The notes beneath the pieces are model-generated. The model saw only the letters and a list, made by a program, of their open reading frames with translations, ran no database searches and was not told the DNA's origin. Source: Modestobacter sp. VKM Ac-2985 (GTDB lineage Bacteria > Actinomycetota > Actinomycetes > Mycobacteriales > Geodermatophilaceae). Taken from it: a stretch of DNA of 64,000 nt. This document shows positions 18,109 through 27,037 of this stretch, in pieces; position 1 is the stretch's first letter, and every line of letters starts with the position of its first letter. The translations under genes were made by a program, and so were the position numbers. The stretch spans positions 251,070 through 315,069 of the forward strand of contig NZ_JAPVBI010000003.1 in the NCBI RefSeq assembly GCF_026967925.1, given 5' to 3'.

Positions 18109-18759
18109 TCAGCCGGTCATGAAGCCGCTCTCGTAGGCGGCGATGACCGCCTGCGTGCGGTCGCGCGCCCGGAGCTTGAGCAGCACGCTGCTGACGTGGG
18201 TCTTCACCGTCTCGCGGCTGAGGAACAGCTCGGTGGCGATCTCGGCGTTGGACAGCCCGCCCGCCACCAGCCGCAGCACGTCGGCCTCGCGACCGGTCAG
18301 CTCCGGCAGGGCGGCCGCCCCCCGTGCGCGGGACGGTGCGTGCGAGGCGATCAGCCGCCTGGTCAGGTCCGGGAGCACCAGTGACGTCCCCCGGGCGACG
18401 ACCCGGATGGCGTCGACGAGCTCCTCGGGGTCCGACCGCTTCAGCGCGAACCCGCTCGCCCCCGCCTGCAGCGAGCGGAACAGGTAGTCGTCGTCCTCGA
18501 ACGTGGTCAGGACCAGCACGCGGGGGCGCTGTGCGTCCCGGGCGACGAGCTCCGCGGTCGCCGCGATGCCGTCCATGTCGGGCATGCGGACGTCCATGAG
18601 GACGACGTCCGGGTCGGTGTCGGCGGCGACGGCCAGCGCCTCCCGACCGGTGCCGGCGTCGCCCACCACGATCATGTCCGGCTCGCTCTCCAGGATGACC
18701 CGCAGCCCGGACCGGACGAGCACGTCGTCGTCCACGAGCAGCAGCCGCACGGCGTTCAC
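18109..18759 (-). CDS. NarL/LiaR-family response regulator
   Basis: 216 residues. The GTG start at 18759 overlaps the kinase stop (GTGA), so translation is coupled. The receiver domain has the acidic pocket VDDD (residues 9-12), phospho-acceptor D56 in VLMDVRMP, Thr in LTTFED and Lys in ALKRSD. The C-terminal LuxR domain reads LTGREADVLRLVAGGLSNAEIATELFLSRETVKTHVSSVL. It pairs with the upstream kinase. The divergently transcribed ABC exporter directly beyond the kinase is the probable target, as in LiaRS/BceRS-like envelope-stress modules and DesKR-like systems. Confidence 0.92.
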   Translation of the reverse strand: MNAVRLLLVDDDVLVRSGLRVILESEPDMIVVGDAGTGREALAVAADTDPDVVLMDVRMPDMDGIAATAELVARDAQRPRVLVLTTFEDDDYLFRSLQAGASGFALKRSDPEELVDAIRVVARGTSLVLPDLTRRLIASHAPSRARGAAALPELTGREADVLRLVAGGLSNAEIATELFLSRETVKTHVSSVLLKLRARDRTQAVIAAYESGFMTG

Positions 18760-20171
18760 CCGGCGCCCGACAGCGGCAGGGTGACGCACAGCTCGAACCC
18801 GCCGGAGGGCGTGTGCTCGGCGCTGAGCGTCCCGCCGGCAGCGACCGCCCGCTCCCGGAGGCCCGCCAGCCCGCGTCCGCCGCCGGGCCCCGGGCGGCCG
18901 TCGAGCTGGACGACCCCCTCGTTGCACACCCGGACGACGAGGGCGCCCTCGCTGCGGACGACCTGGGCGACCGTCAACGGCGTGCCCGCGTGCCGCAGCA
19001 CGTTCGTCGTCCCCTCCTGGACCACCCGGTAGGCCAGCTCCTGGAGCTCGGCCGGCACGTCGTCGACGTCGCCGTCGACCACGAGGGCGACGGGGAGGCC
19101 GCCGTCGCGGAGACCGGCGAGCAGGTCCTCGAGGTCGTCGAGCGACGGCGCGGCGAACGGGACCGGGTCCCGGCCCCCGTCCTCCGCCCGGAGCACGGTG
19201 AGCACCCGGTCGAGCTCCGCGAGCGCGGCCCGGGTGTTGGTCTCGATGTGCCCGAGCGCCTGCCGCGCGAAGTCCGGCTGCAGCGGCCGGTCGCCTGCCG
19301 GGGTCAGCGTCCGGCGGGCGGCGGTGGCCTGCAGCAGGCTGGCGGTCAGCGCGTGGCCGATGGTGTCGTGCAGGTCGCGGGCCAGCTTGGTCCGGTCGGC
19401 CAGCCGTCGGGTGCGCTGCTGCAGCGCGGCGATCCGCTGCTCGGGCGCGGTGCCGAGCAGCCGTGGCGCCACGGAGGCCGACAGCCGCACCAGCAGGTCG
19501 ACCACGGCCAGGGTGAGCACGACGTCGGCGACCATCAGCGCGAGCAGCGGGAGTGCGTTGAGCGGGTTCCACTCGGGGTCCCAGCCGAGCGCGACGAAGA
19601 GGGCGGCACCGAAGAGGAGGGCGGCGGACGTGGCGACGCCGAAGAGCAGGCGTGCCCCCAGCCAGCCCAGGGCACGCCAGGTGTCGGGCGCGAGCACCAG
19701 CCGGCGGAGCTTGCGGACGACGCCACGCTGGTCGCGGACCCGCTCACCCTCGGGGATGTCGACCCCGAGCAGGCGGCGGGCCAGTCGGCGCTCCAGGCCG
19801 GCCAGCCCGCGGGTCACCGCGAGCACCAGCAGGACGAGCAGGATCCCGACGCCGTAGACGATGGCCACCACCGAACCGATGAGCCCCAGGTACAGCAACA
19901 GGTACAGCACACCCAGGGGCACGCTCGCCAGCGCGTAGAGGGCCCGGCCGCGCCACCCCGGGCGGGCGGCGAGCAGCAGCTCCCGCAGTCGGGTGGCGAT
20001 CCCGGTCGCCGAGCGCGGGGAGGGCGTCGGGGGCACGGCTCGATCCTGGCCCACCGCCGCGCCCGGCGACTCCCCCTCCGGCGCCCCGCTCCCCTCCCCC
20101 ACGCGGGGGAACCCGGTCGGCACCGCGGGGTGATCCGCCCGGGCCGGCCGCACCGACACGCTCCGTGTCAT
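18756..20171 (-). CDS. Sensor histidine kinase (HisKA_3 type)
   Basis: 471 residues from ATG 20171. A long cytoplasmic N-terminal stretch is followed by membrane segments in two groups (about residues 76-122 and 168-230), then the dimerisation helix with ARDLHDTIGHAL (phospho-acceptor H268) and the HATPase domain (YRVVQEGTTNVLRHAG as the N box, GGGRGLAGLRERA as the G box). This is the NarL-class kinase pattern with a membrane-embedded sensor and no extracellular domain. Such intramembrane kinases usually sense envelope stress through a partner transporter. The ABC transporter genes start only 54 nt away in the opposite direction. Confidence 0.92.
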   Translation of the reverse strand: MTRSVSVRPARADHPAVPTGFPRVGEGSGAPEGESPGAAVGQDRAVPPTPSPRSATGIATRLRELLLAARPGWRGRALYALASVPLGVLYLLLYLGLIGSVVAIVYGVGILLVLLVLAVTRGLAGLERRLARRLLGVDIPEGERVRDQRGVVRKLRRLVLAPDTWRALGWLGARLLFGVATSAALLFGAALFVALGWDPEWNPLNALPLLALMVADVVLTLAVVDLLVRLSASVAPRLLGTAPEQRIAALQQRTRRLADRTKLARDLHDTIGHALTASLLQATAARRTLTPAGDRPLQPDFARQALGHIETNTRAALAELDRVLTVLRAEDGGRDPVPFAAPSLDDLEDLLAGLRDGGLPVALVVDGDVDDVPAELQELAYRVVQEGTTNVLRHAGTPLTVAQVVRSEGALVVRVCNEGVVQLDGRPGPGGGRGLAGLRERAVAAGGTLSAEHTPSGGFELCVTLPLSGAG

Positions 20172-20225
20172 GACTGCACCCCTCCCGCGGCGGCGACGCC
20201 GGCACACCCCCGACGGGCCGCGACC

Positions 20226-21191
20226 ATGATCCAGGTGCGTGGCCTCACCAAGGAGTACGGCACCAGGTCCAGGCTGCGTGGGGCCGGCGTGGTCCGGGCC
20301 GTCGACGACCTGACCTTCGACGTCCAGCCGGGCAAGGTGACCGGCTTCCTCGGCCCGAACGGCGCGGGCAAGTCGACGACGATGCGGATGGTCCTCGGCC
20401 TCGACCGGCCCACCGCCGGCTCCGCCCTGGTGACCGGCCGCCGGTTCGCCGAACTGGCCGAGCCGCTCCGGGTGGCCGGTGCGCTGCTCGACGCCGCCGC
20501 GGTGCACCCCGGCCGCAACGGCCGCGACCACCTGCGGGTCGCCGCCCGCACGCACGGCATCCCGCTGCGCCGGGTGGACGACGTCATCGACCAGGTGGGG
20601 CTCGGCCCGGCGGCGCGGCGGCGGGTGCGCGGCTACTCCCTGGGCATGCGCCAGCGGCTCGGCATCGCCACCGCGCTGATCGGGGACCCCGCCGTCCTGC
20701 TGTTCGACGAGCCGATGAACGGCCTGGACCTCGACGGCGTCCGGTGGGTCCGCCGGCTGGTGCGCGAGCTCGCCGACGAGGGCCGGACCGTCCTGCTGTC
20801 CAGCCACCTGATGAGCGAGATGGAGCAGACGGCCGACCACCTGGTGATCATCGGCCGCGGCCGGCTGATCGCCGACGCCTCGATGCAGGAGGTGATGCGC
20901 CGGGAGGACGCGCAGCGGCAGGTCCGGGTCCGGACCCCCGCCCCCGGCGAGCTCGCCGGCGCGCTGAAGCGCCGTCGGCTGCAGGTGCACCCCACCGACG
21001 ACGGCGACCTGCTGGTCGAGGGCGCGACGGCCGAGACCGTCGGCGACGTCGCGCTCGCACTCGGCGTGGCGGTGCACCGGCTGACCGAGGAGCACTCCTC
21101 GCTCGAGCAGGTCTACCTCGACCTCACCGGTGACACCGTCCAGTACCGGGTCGCCCGTGCACCCGAGCCGGCCGAGCTGGTGCGGCGATGA
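20226..21191 (+). CDS. ABC transporter ATP-binding protein (exporter type)
   Basis: 321 residues from ATG 20226. Walker A GPNGAGKST (43-51), signature segment YSLGMRQR in place of LSGGQ, Walker B AVLLFDEPMNGLD, and the switch His in LLSSHLM. The C-terminal 90 residues are an extra domain typical of the DrrA/antibiotic-resistance subfamily of ABC-2 exporters. Its stop overlaps the start of the permease gene (ATGA), so the two are coupled. Likely role: drug, peptide or lipid export under control of the divergent two-component system. Confidence 0.92.
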   Translation: MIQVRGLTKEYGTRSRLRGAGVVRAVDDLTFDVQPGKVTGFLGPNGAGKSTTMRMVLGLDRPTAGSALVTGRRFAELAEPLRVAGALLDAAAVHPGRNGRDHLRVAARTHGIPLRRVDDVIDQVGLGPAARRRVRGYSLGMRQRLGIATALIGDPAVLLFDEPMNGLDLDGVRWVRRLVRELADEGRTVLLSSHLMSEMEQTADHLVIIGRGRLIADASMQEVMRREDAQRQVRVRTPAPGELAGALKRRRLQVHPTDDGDLLVEGATAETVGDVALALGVAVHRLTEEHSSLEQVYLDLTGDTVQYRVARAPEPAELVRR

Positions 21192-21991
21192 CCGCGGCGC
21201 AGGCCACCGACCGGACGACGGCGGCGGGCCCGGAGCCGGGGACGGCGACCCTCCTCGCCCGCACCGCCGCCGCCGAGTGGCTGCGGCTGCGCACGGTGCG
21301 GTCGACGTGGTGGTGCCTGCTCGCCGCGGCGGTGACCGTCGTGGGCATCGGGGCGACCGCGGCCTTCGACGAGGCGACCGGACCGGACACCCCGTCGGCG
21401 GCGCTGCCGGCCACCCTCGCCGGTGAGTTCGGGGTGCTGCTCGGCCAGTTCGGGCTGCTGGTGCTCGCCCTGGTCGCCGTCACGCAGGAGCACGCCAGCG
21501 GTTCGATCGGCCCGACCCTGCAGTGGACGCCGCGCCGCGGGGTGCTGCTGGCCGCCCGGGTCACCGTGCCGGTCGTGGTGGCCACGGTGGCCGGGGTGCT
21601 CCTCGCGCTGGTCACCGACGTCGCCGCCTGGCTCATCGCACCGCAGCTGACCCTCTCGGCCACCGAGCTGGCCGGCAGCCTGGGTCGGGTCGCGGCGGTG
21701 CTGGCCGCCGGCAGCGTGCTGGCCGTCGGGGTCGGCCTGCTGCTGCGCAGCACTGCGGGCGCGCTGGCCACGGTCTTCCTGCTCCAGCTGGTCCTGCCCG
21801 CCCTGCTGCCCGGGTTCGGCGTCGAGTGGATGGCCGACCTCGGTGAGCTGCTGCCGGGTACGGGGGCCGTCTGGACCCTGCTGGGCGAGCCGGACATGAC
21901 GGCAGCCCAGGCGGCGGCGCTGCTGGTCGGCTGGTCCGCCACCGCCCTGGCGGCGGGCGGCTGGTCGCTGCTGCGCCGGGACGCCTCGTAG
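21188..21991 (+). CDS. ABC transporter permease (ABC-2 type)
   Basis: 267 residues from ATG 21188. After a soluble N-terminal stretch ending in AAAEWLRLRTVRSTWW (a common start of actinobacterial ABC-2 permeases) there are about six membrane helices, with the loop GQFGLLVLALVAVTQEHASGSI and TLQWTPRRG typical of this family. It partners the upstream ATPase. Substrate unknown; identification of the ATPase/permease pair is firm, the transport direction (export) follows from the subfamily. Confidence 0.85.
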   Translation: MTAAQATDRTTAAGPEPGTATLLARTAAAEWLRLRTVRSTWWCLLAAAVTVVGIGATAAFDEATGPDTPSAALPATLAGEFGVLLGQFGLLVLALVAVTQEHASGSIGPTLQWTPRRGVLLAARVTVPVVVATVAGVLLALVTDVAAWLIAPQLTLSATELAGSLGRVAAVLAAGSVLAVGVGLLLRSTAGALATVFLLQLVLPALLPGFGVEWMADLGELLPGTGAVWTLLGEPDMTAAQAAALLVGWSATALAAGGWSLLRRDAS

Positions 21992-22002
21992 GTCGGGTCG
22001 GG

Positions 22003-22164
22003 TCAGGCGGGTGGGCCGTCGGCGTCGTCCGGGTCTTCCTCGGGCTCGAACGTGCCGCCGGCCTCCTCCGACAGACCCAGCTCCACGCCGGGCGCGTCCT
22101 CCTCCGGTGTCGGGCCGGCATCCGGCTGGCCGGCGTCGGGGCCCGGTGCATCGGGGTTGGTCAC
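22003..22164 (-). CDS. Small acidic hypothetical protein (53 aa)
   Basis: A GTG start at 22164 is preceded by AGGAGGAGGACC. The protein is Asp/Glu/Pro/Gly-rich with no Lys or Arg (ends EPEEDPDDADGPPA), probably disordered. It lies just downstream of the gamma-glutamyltranspeptidase gene on the same strand (40 nt gap). Function unknown. The strong ribosome-binding site is the main support. Confidence 0.4.
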   Translation of the reverse strand: MTNPDAPGPDAGQPDAGPTPEEDAPGVELGLSEEAGGTFEPEEDPDDADGPPA

Positions 22165-22204
22165 GGCGGTCCTCCTCCTGTCGTCCCGGCTGTCCGGCCG
22201 GCCG

Positions 22205-24064
22205 TCATCGGTCCCCGCGTCGGGGGGCCAGGCCGGGGTCGTCCGCGCCTGGTCGCTCCGGGCGGCCGAGGACGTCGTGCACCACGCCCGCGCTGCCCCC
22301 GCCACGCCGTTCCACCTCCGCGGCGGCCAGGATCAGGCCGCCCGGCAGGTACTCGATGCCGGTGGCCGCACCGAGCTCCTCCACGACGGTGAACTCGTGC
22401 CCGAGCGCCTCGAGCTCGGGCCCGTACGCCTCGATGAAGGCCGGTTCCGCGCTCACCGTGGTGGTGTTCCGCTGGCTCGCCCGGGGGGCGGCGATCGCCT
22501 CGGCGAGGTCCATGTCCCGGTCGATGCGGTTCACCAGGGTCTGCAGCACCGTGGTGATGATCGTGCTGCCGCCCGGCGAGCCGAGGCCGAGCACCGGTTC
22601 GCCGTCCTGCAGCACGATCGTCGGCGCCATGCTGCTGCGCGGCCGCTTGCCCGGGGCCGGCAGGTTCGGCTCGGGCTGGGTGGGATCGGCCGCCGCGAAG
22701 GTGAAGTCGGTGAGCTCGTTGTTGAGGATGAACCCGCGGCCGGGCACCGTGATCCCGCTGCCGCCGGTCTGCTCGATGGTCAGCGTGTAGCTGGCGATGT
22801 TCCCCTCGGCGTCGCCGACCGTGAGGTGCGTGGTGGACGGGCCCTCGGGGCCCTCCGCCACCGTGGGCTCCCCCTCCACCGGGCACGGGCCGTACTCGCC
22901 GTCCGGGTCCCCGGCGGTCGTCGGCTTGGCCAGGGCCACCGCCGGGTCGATCGCGCACGCCCGCTCACCGGCGAAGCCGTCGGAGAGCAGCTCGGCGAGC
23001 GGCACCTGGCTGTACGCCGGGTCGCCGACGTAGGCGTTGCGGTCGGCGAAGGCCAGCGCGCTGGCCTCGAGGTAGTGGTGCAGCACCGGCACGGCGGGCA
23101 GTGCGCCGAGCGGGTACCCCTCCAGGATGTTCAGCGCCTCCGCGACGGTCGAGCCGCCGCTGGACGGCGGGGCCATGCCGTAGACCTCGAGTCCCCGGTA
23201 GTCGATCCGGGTGGGCTCGCGCAGCGGGGCGTCGTACAGCGACAGGTCGACCGCCTCGAGCAGACCCGGGCGGACCTCGGCCGCGCCTGCCGCCTCGGGC
23301 GGGTCCTGGACGGTCTGCACGACCTCTTCGGCCAGCTCGCCGACGTAGAACGGGTCCACGCCCTCGTCGGCGAGGAGGCGGTAGGTCTCCGCCAGGTCGG
23401 GGTTGGTGAAGGTGGACCCCACCTCGGGCAGGGCGCCTCCCGGCAGGAACAGCTCGGCGGTCGGTTCGAAGCGGCGGAACTTCTCCTCGTTCTCCGCGGT
23501 CTGCTGCTGGAACGTCTCGTCGACGACGAAGCCCTTCTCCGCCAGCTGGATCGCGCCCTGCAGCGTGTCCGACAGCGACCAGGTGCCGAACTCCTCCAGC
23601 GCCGTCGCCCAGGTGCGCGGCGTCCCCGGCGTGCCCACCGACAGCCCGCTCTGCACCGCCTCGGCGAACGGGAGGGGTTCACCGGCCTCGTCGAGGAAGG
23701 CGTCGGCGCCCATCGCGAGCGGCGCGGTCTCCCGGCCGTCGATCGTGGTGACCGCCCCCGTGTCGGCGTCGTAGTAGAGGAAGAACCCGCCACCGCCGAC
23801 CCCGGCCGAGTAGGGCTCGGTCACGCCCAGCGCGGCCGCCGTGGCGACGGCGGCGTCCGCGGCGTTGCCGCCGGCGGCCAGCACCTCCAGGCCCACCCGG
23901 GTGGCGTCGGGGTCGACGGTGGCGACCGCGCCGCCGGTACCGACCGCCAGTGCACGTTTCTCCGTCACGGGCTCGGGCGGAGCGGCGCTCGCCGGCCCCC
24001 CGGCCACGAGGGCGCCGGCGGTCAGCGCGGTCAGGGCGACCAGGGTGGTACGTGGACGCGACAT
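22205..24064 (-). CDS. ggt: Gamma-glutamyltranspeptidase
   Basis: 619 residues from ATG 24064, preceded by GAGGAGTCTCC. Signal peptide: MSRPRTT then a hydrophobic stretch ending near ASA (residue 27). The proenzyme's autocleavage site and nucleophile lie in GPSTTHLTVGD (T411), preceded by a large subunit with GGNAADAAVATAAALGV. The small subunit has MAPTIV and SPGGSTIITTVLQ near the substrate site. The enzyme hydrolyses or transfers gamma-glutamyl groups outside the cell. Mycothiol-using actinomycetes lack glutathione as main thiol, so peptides or scavenged glutathione are the probable substrates (inference). It runs opposite to the next gene with a 194 nt shared upstream region. Confidence 0.93.
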   Translation of the reverse strand: MSRPRTTLVALTALTAGALVAGGPASAAPPEPVTEKRALAVGTGGAVATVDPDATRVGLEVLAAGGNAADAAVATAAALGVTEPYSAGVGGGGFFLYYDADTGAVTTIDGRETAPLAMGADAFLDEAGEPLPFAEAVQSGLSVGTPGTPRTWATALEEFGTWSLSDTLQGAIQLAEKGFVVDETFQQQTAENEEKFRRFEPTAELFLPGGALPEVGSTFTNPDLAETYRLLADEGVDPFYVGELAEEVVQTVQDPPEAAGAAEVRPGLLEAVDLSLYDAPLREPTRIDYRGLEVYGMAPPSSGGSTVAEALNILEGYPLGALPAVPVLHHYLEASALAFADRNAYVGDPAYSQVPLAELLSDGFAGERACAIDPAVALAKPTTAGDPDGEYGPCPVEGEPTVAEGPEGPSTTHLTVGDAEGNIASYTLTIEQTGGSGITVPGRGFILNNELTDFTFAAADPTQPEPNLPAPGKRPRSSMAPTIVLQDGEPVLGLGSPGGSTIITTVLQTLVNRIDRDMDLAEAIAAPRASQRNTTTVSAEPAFIEAYGPELEALGHEFTVVEELGAATGIEYLPGGLILAAAEVERRGGGSAGVVHDVLGRPERPGADDPGLAPRRGDR

Positions 24065-24258
24065 GGAGACTCCTCGGGCGTCATCGATGCGCAGGGACAC
24101 ATCGGACACCTCCGGAGCTCCTCGCGCCACCCCATCGGCGAGCACCGGCCTCGGCTCCCGCGGGGCGCGCCGACGAGTGCTGCACTGCGGTGAGCGATGA
24201 GTTCCGCGCAGCCACCGAGTCGAGGAGCTGACAGCGACCGATGCGACAGGAGGCCCTC

Positions 24259-24903
24259 GTGCCCGTCACCACCCGGCAGGCCCTGTGGGCGGCCGCCCAC
24301 GCCGAACGCGCCGCCCTGGCCGGCGACCTGGCCGAGCTGGACGAGGCGCAGTGGTCCGCGCCGTCACTGTGCGGGCGGTGGAGCGTCGAGGAGGTCGTGG
24401 CCCATCTGAGCGCAGCGGCCAGCACCGGGCGGGCGCGCTGGCTGATGAGCATGATCGGCGCGCGGTTCGACGCCGACGTGCACAACGACCGCCGCCTGGC
24501 CGAGCACCGCGGCGGCACGCCCGCCGAGACGCTGCAGCGCTTTCGCACGGTCGGTGACAGCACCACCGCCCCCAGCGGGCACACCGCCGCCTGGCTCGGC
24601 GAGGTCGTGGTCCACGCCCAGGACGTTCGCCGCCCGCTCGGTCTGCCCGGCCAGCCCCCGGTGCCCGTGGTCACCGAGGTCGCCCGCTTCTACGCCGCCC
24701 GGGACTTCGCCGTGAACAGCCGCACCGCCGCCGACGGCCTGCGGCTGCAGGCCGACGACGGGCCCTTCGCCGCGGGCGCGGGTCCCCTGGTCACCGGCAC
24801 GACCCTGGCTCTGACGATGGCCATGGCCGGACGCGCGGCGTTCTGCGAGGAGCTGACCGGCCCCGGCGTGCCCGTGCTGCGCGACCGCTGCGCGCACTCC
24901 TGA
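24259..24903 (+). CDS. Maleylpyruvate isomerase family (DinB-like, mycothiol-dependent) protein
   Basis: 214 residues from GTG 24259, chosen because AGGAGG sits five bases upstream; an ATG at 24241 lacks a ribosome-binding site. The N-terminal four-helix DinB-like domain shows the family motif LCGRWSVEEVVAHLSAAAS, with a conserved His that binds metal, and AWLGEVVVHAQDVRRPLG with the second and third ligands. The C-terminal half (GLRLQADDGPFAAGAGPLVTG) is the MDMPI-type extension. Members are metal-dependent thiol transferases or isomerases using mycothiol; the specific substrate is unknown. It converges with the first Brp/Blh gene. Confidence 0.82.
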   Translation: MPVTTRQALWAAAHAERAALAGDLAELDEAQWSAPSLCGRWSVEEVVAHLSAAASTGRARWLMSMIGARFDADVHNDRRLAEHRGGTPAETLQRFRTVGDSTTAPSGHTAAWLGEVVVHAQDVRRPLGLPGQPPVPVVTEVARFYAARDFAVNSRTAADGLRLQADDGPFAAGAGPLVTGTTLALTMAMAGRAAFCEELTGPGVPVLRDRCAHS

Positions 24904-24942
24904 GCCACCCGGGTGGCCGGACACGGGCGGCCGGCTGGGCCC

Positions 24943-25923
24943 TCATCCCCCGGCCGCCGCCCGCTGGCCGGCGTGTGGCCGGCCCGCCCGCCGGTCGAGC
25001 AGTGCGACCACGGCCATGTGCGGCACCGTGAGGCCCAGCAGGACGGCCAGGGCACCGGCGGTCCAGTCGGGCCGCTGGGCGCTGAGCACCAGCAACGCGA
25101 TGCCGGTGAGGGCCACCCCGGTGGGAGCCGCGGCCGCGGCGGCGTAGCGGCGCAGCGGCGCCCCGAGCCGGCCGGCGGCGAGGTCGTCGGCGTTGCGCGG
25201 GTCGAGCACGAGCAGGCGGCCGATGTGCCGCACCGCGTGCCAGCCACCGAAGTAGACCCCGAACGCGGCAGCCGGCGGCGCGAGCGCGAAGAGCGCGGCC
25301 AGCACGCCGGCCTCGGCCGCCCACCCGGGCCGGCCCCGCGCCAGCGCGCCGAGCACCGTGCCGAGCAACGCCAGGCCGACGACCGCGAGCGCGACCTGCC
25401 GGACGCCAGGGGTCAGCAGGGCCGGCAGCTCCGGGGCCAGCGCCGCCAGCACCCGGTCCGCCTCGTCGGGCCACCGCGCGAGCGGGACCGCGACGGGGAG
25501 CCCGCCCAGGCCCACCACCGGTGCGACGTCCCGCAGGGCGGGCCGCCAGGGGGTTCCCGACCGCTCGGCCTCGAACGCCACCTCGCCCATGCCGAAGTGC
25601 ACCGCGGAGACGGCGAACAGCAGCAGCAGGCTCACCACCGGCGCCACGAGGAGGGCGCCCAGCGCCACCAGGGCCGCGGCGGCATAGCCGGTGAGCACCC
25701 CGGGCCGCAGCATCCGCCCCGGGCGGCCGGCCACCCAGTCCGGGACCAGGTGGTCGACCGCCCCGTGCGGCAACCCGACCAGCACCCCGGCGGCCAGGAT
25801 CCCCAGCGCCCACGCCGAGAGCTGCTCGGGCAGCAGCAGGGCCGCCGCGACGGCCGCGCCGACGACCCCGACCGACAGCCGGGTCGTCAGCGCGGTCACC
25901 CGCCGCGGCGCCTCTGCCGTCAC
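24943..25923 (-). CDS. blh: Brp/Blh-family beta-carotene 15,15'-dioxygenase (retinal formation), copy 1
   Basis: About 326 residues from GTG 25923, which lies 17 nt after the stop of the NDQ rhodopsin gene; an in-frame ATG at 25980 inside that gene is an alternative. The protein is hydrophobic throughout (eight or more helices) and has all family histidine motifs: LPHGAVDHLVPDWV, SAVHFGMGEV, GGWHAVRHIGR and LTVPHMAVVALLD. These histidines hold the iron in the Brp/Blh fold. Function: central cleavage of beta-carotene to two retinals in the membrane. It is cotranscribed with the sodium-type rhodopsin and presumably supplies its chromophore. No carotenoid synthesis gene is in the window. Confidence 0.92.
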   Translation of the reverse strand: MTAEAPRRVTALTTRLSVGVVGAAVAAALLLPEQLSAWALGILAAGVLVGLPHGAVDHLVPDWVAGRPGRMLRPGVLTGYAAAALVALGALLVAPVVSLLLLFAVSAVHFGMGEVAFEAERSGTPWRPALRDVAPVVGLGGLPVAVPLARWPDEADRVLAALAPELPALLTPGVRQVALAVVGLALLGTVLGALARGRPGWAAEAGVLAALFALAPPAAAFGVYFGGWHAVRHIGRLLVLDPRNADDLAAGRLGAPLRRYAAAAAAPTGVALTGIALLVLSAQRPDWTAGALAVLLGLTVPHMAVVALLDRRAGRPHAGQRAAAGG

Positions 25924-25939
25924 GACGCCGTCCGGCGGA

Positions 25940-26779
25940 TCAGGCGGCCCGGCCGGGAGCAGCCACCTCGGTGATGCCACCGCGGGGCATGGTGACGTCG
26001 GAGGCGACGGCCTCGTCGTGGCCCTCGTGCTTGCTCACCTTGCGGGCGATGACCGCCAGCAGGATCCCGTAGACCACCTTCGACGTGACGTCGGCGACGG
26101 TGTAGGTGATCTGCCGGGCGACCACGCCGTCGGCGGAGTCCCAGATCGCCGGCATCAGGTAGGCACCGGGGTAGAGCATCCAGGAGACCAGCAGCAGCCA
26201 CCACACGGCCTTGACCAGCGGGCGCACCTCAGCCGGCAGCCGGCCGACGTTGCCGTACACGGTGCGGTACACCAGCGCCAGGATGACCAGGAAGAAGACC
26301 GTGCTGATCGACCCCCAGACCCAGAAGGGGGCGCTGCGCTCGACCTCGTAGAACTGGCCGACGTAGCCGGTGTAGACCATCCCCAGCCCGGCGACGGTGA
26401 ACATGATCCAGCCGCGACGGAAGGCGGCGCCGGTCACCCCGAGCACGATCAGCATCTGCAGGAGCAGCACCGGGACGTCGATCGACCAGTTCATGTACCG
26501 GTAGCCGTTGGAGAACAACGCGTCCGTCTGGCTGAACGCCTCGCCGTCCCAGCGGAAGGCGCTCTCCCACTTCTGGGAGATGACCAGCAGCTCCAGGAAC
26601 GCCGACACCATCACGACCGCGGACAGGGTCGAGGAGAGCTGGTACCTCGGCAGGGAGTTCTTGCTGGTGAGCACGAAGTACACCAGCCCGGCCGCCATCG
26701 CGGCGTAGCCGACGGTGAAGACGTGGGACACGATCGTGTACTGGAAGAAGTCGTAGGTGAAGGTGTTCTCGACGTTCAC
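25940..26779 (-). CDS. NDQ-type (sodium-pumping class) microbial rhodopsin
   Basis: 279 residues from GTG 26779, with AGGAG five bases upstream. Seven helices. In helix C the sequence RYMNWSIDVPVLLLQM places N97, D101 and Q108 at the three positions that define sodium pumps (N112/D116/Q123 of KR2), with R94 as the usual arginine. Helix G is YTVADVTSKVVYG, with counter-ion D230 and retinal lysine K234. The N terminus (ENTFTYDFFQYTIVSH, LTSKN) also follows KR2 rather than proteorhodopsin. Expected role: light-driven outward Na+ (or H+ without Na+) transport. Helix E has Gly at the BR W138 position (G156), which could open a carotenoid antenna site. A brp/blh gene follows directly. Reports of NDQ pumps that I know of are mainly from Bacteroidota and Proteobacteria. 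Confidence 0.95.
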   Translation of the reverse strand: MNVENTFTYDFFQYTIVSHVFTVGYAAMAAGLVYFVLTSKNSLPRYQLSSTLSAVVMVSAFLELLVISQKWESAFRWDGEAFSQTDALFSNGYRYMNWSIDVPVLLLQMLIVLGVTGAAFRRGWIMFTVAGLGMVYTGYVGQFYEVERSAPFWVWGSISTVFFLVILALVYRTVYGNVGRLPAEVRPLVKAVWWLLLVSWMLYPGAYLMPAIWDSADGVVARQITYTVADVTSKVVYGILLAVIARKVSKHEGHDEAVASDVTMPRGGITEVAAPGRAA

Positions 26780-26811
26780 GCGGTCTCCTGTCGGATTGCG
26801 GCCTCGTGCCT

Positions 26812-26833
26812 CTGCTCGATCACGGACGAGCAG
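26812..26833 (-). promoter_or_regulatory. Inverted repeat in the 5' leader of the NDQ rhodopsin gene
   Basis: CTGCTCG and CGAGCAG form a 7-bp dyad with an 8-nt spacer, 32-54 nt upstream of the GTG start. It could be an RNA hairpin in the leader or a protein operator. Nothing else supports a specific regulator. Confidence 0.3.
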
Positions 26834-26923
26834 TTCTTCCCCCACCGGCAGCGCGGTGGATGCAGTGGTCGGCGCCCGAGCTGACCCGGACGCCGGGCCG
26901 ACCGGCCGGACGCTCGAGAACGG

Positions 26924-27037
26924 TCACCACCCAGGGGGGTCCTCACCGGCCAGTCGCATAGGCAGGTGGTCCAGGTCGCCGTCGCGGTCGGGCAGTTCGG
27001 CGGCCAGCGCCTCGTCGAACCGCTCGGCGAGGTCCAT
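26924..27037 (-). CDS. Possible small protein (37 aa) upstream of the NDQ rhodopsin
   Basis: ATG 27037 is preceded by AGAAGGAACC. The product (MDLAERFDEALAAELPD, then GDLDHLPMRLAGEDPPGW) is acidic and helical at its start and has no membrane segment. It ends 144 nt before the rhodopsin GTG on the same strand. It may be a leader peptide, an independent small gene, or chance. The rest of the interval from 26780 to 27307 holds only the hairpin, this frame and a DosR-like dyad. Confidence 0.35.
   Translation of the reverse strand: MDLAERFDEALAAELPDRDGDLDHLPMRLAGEDPPGW

Noticed and set aside
25940-26779. Reading the first pump as an ordinary proton pump
   Set aside because: Helix C has Asn, Asp and Gln at the three key positions, not Asp/Thr/Glu, and the termini follow sodium pumps.
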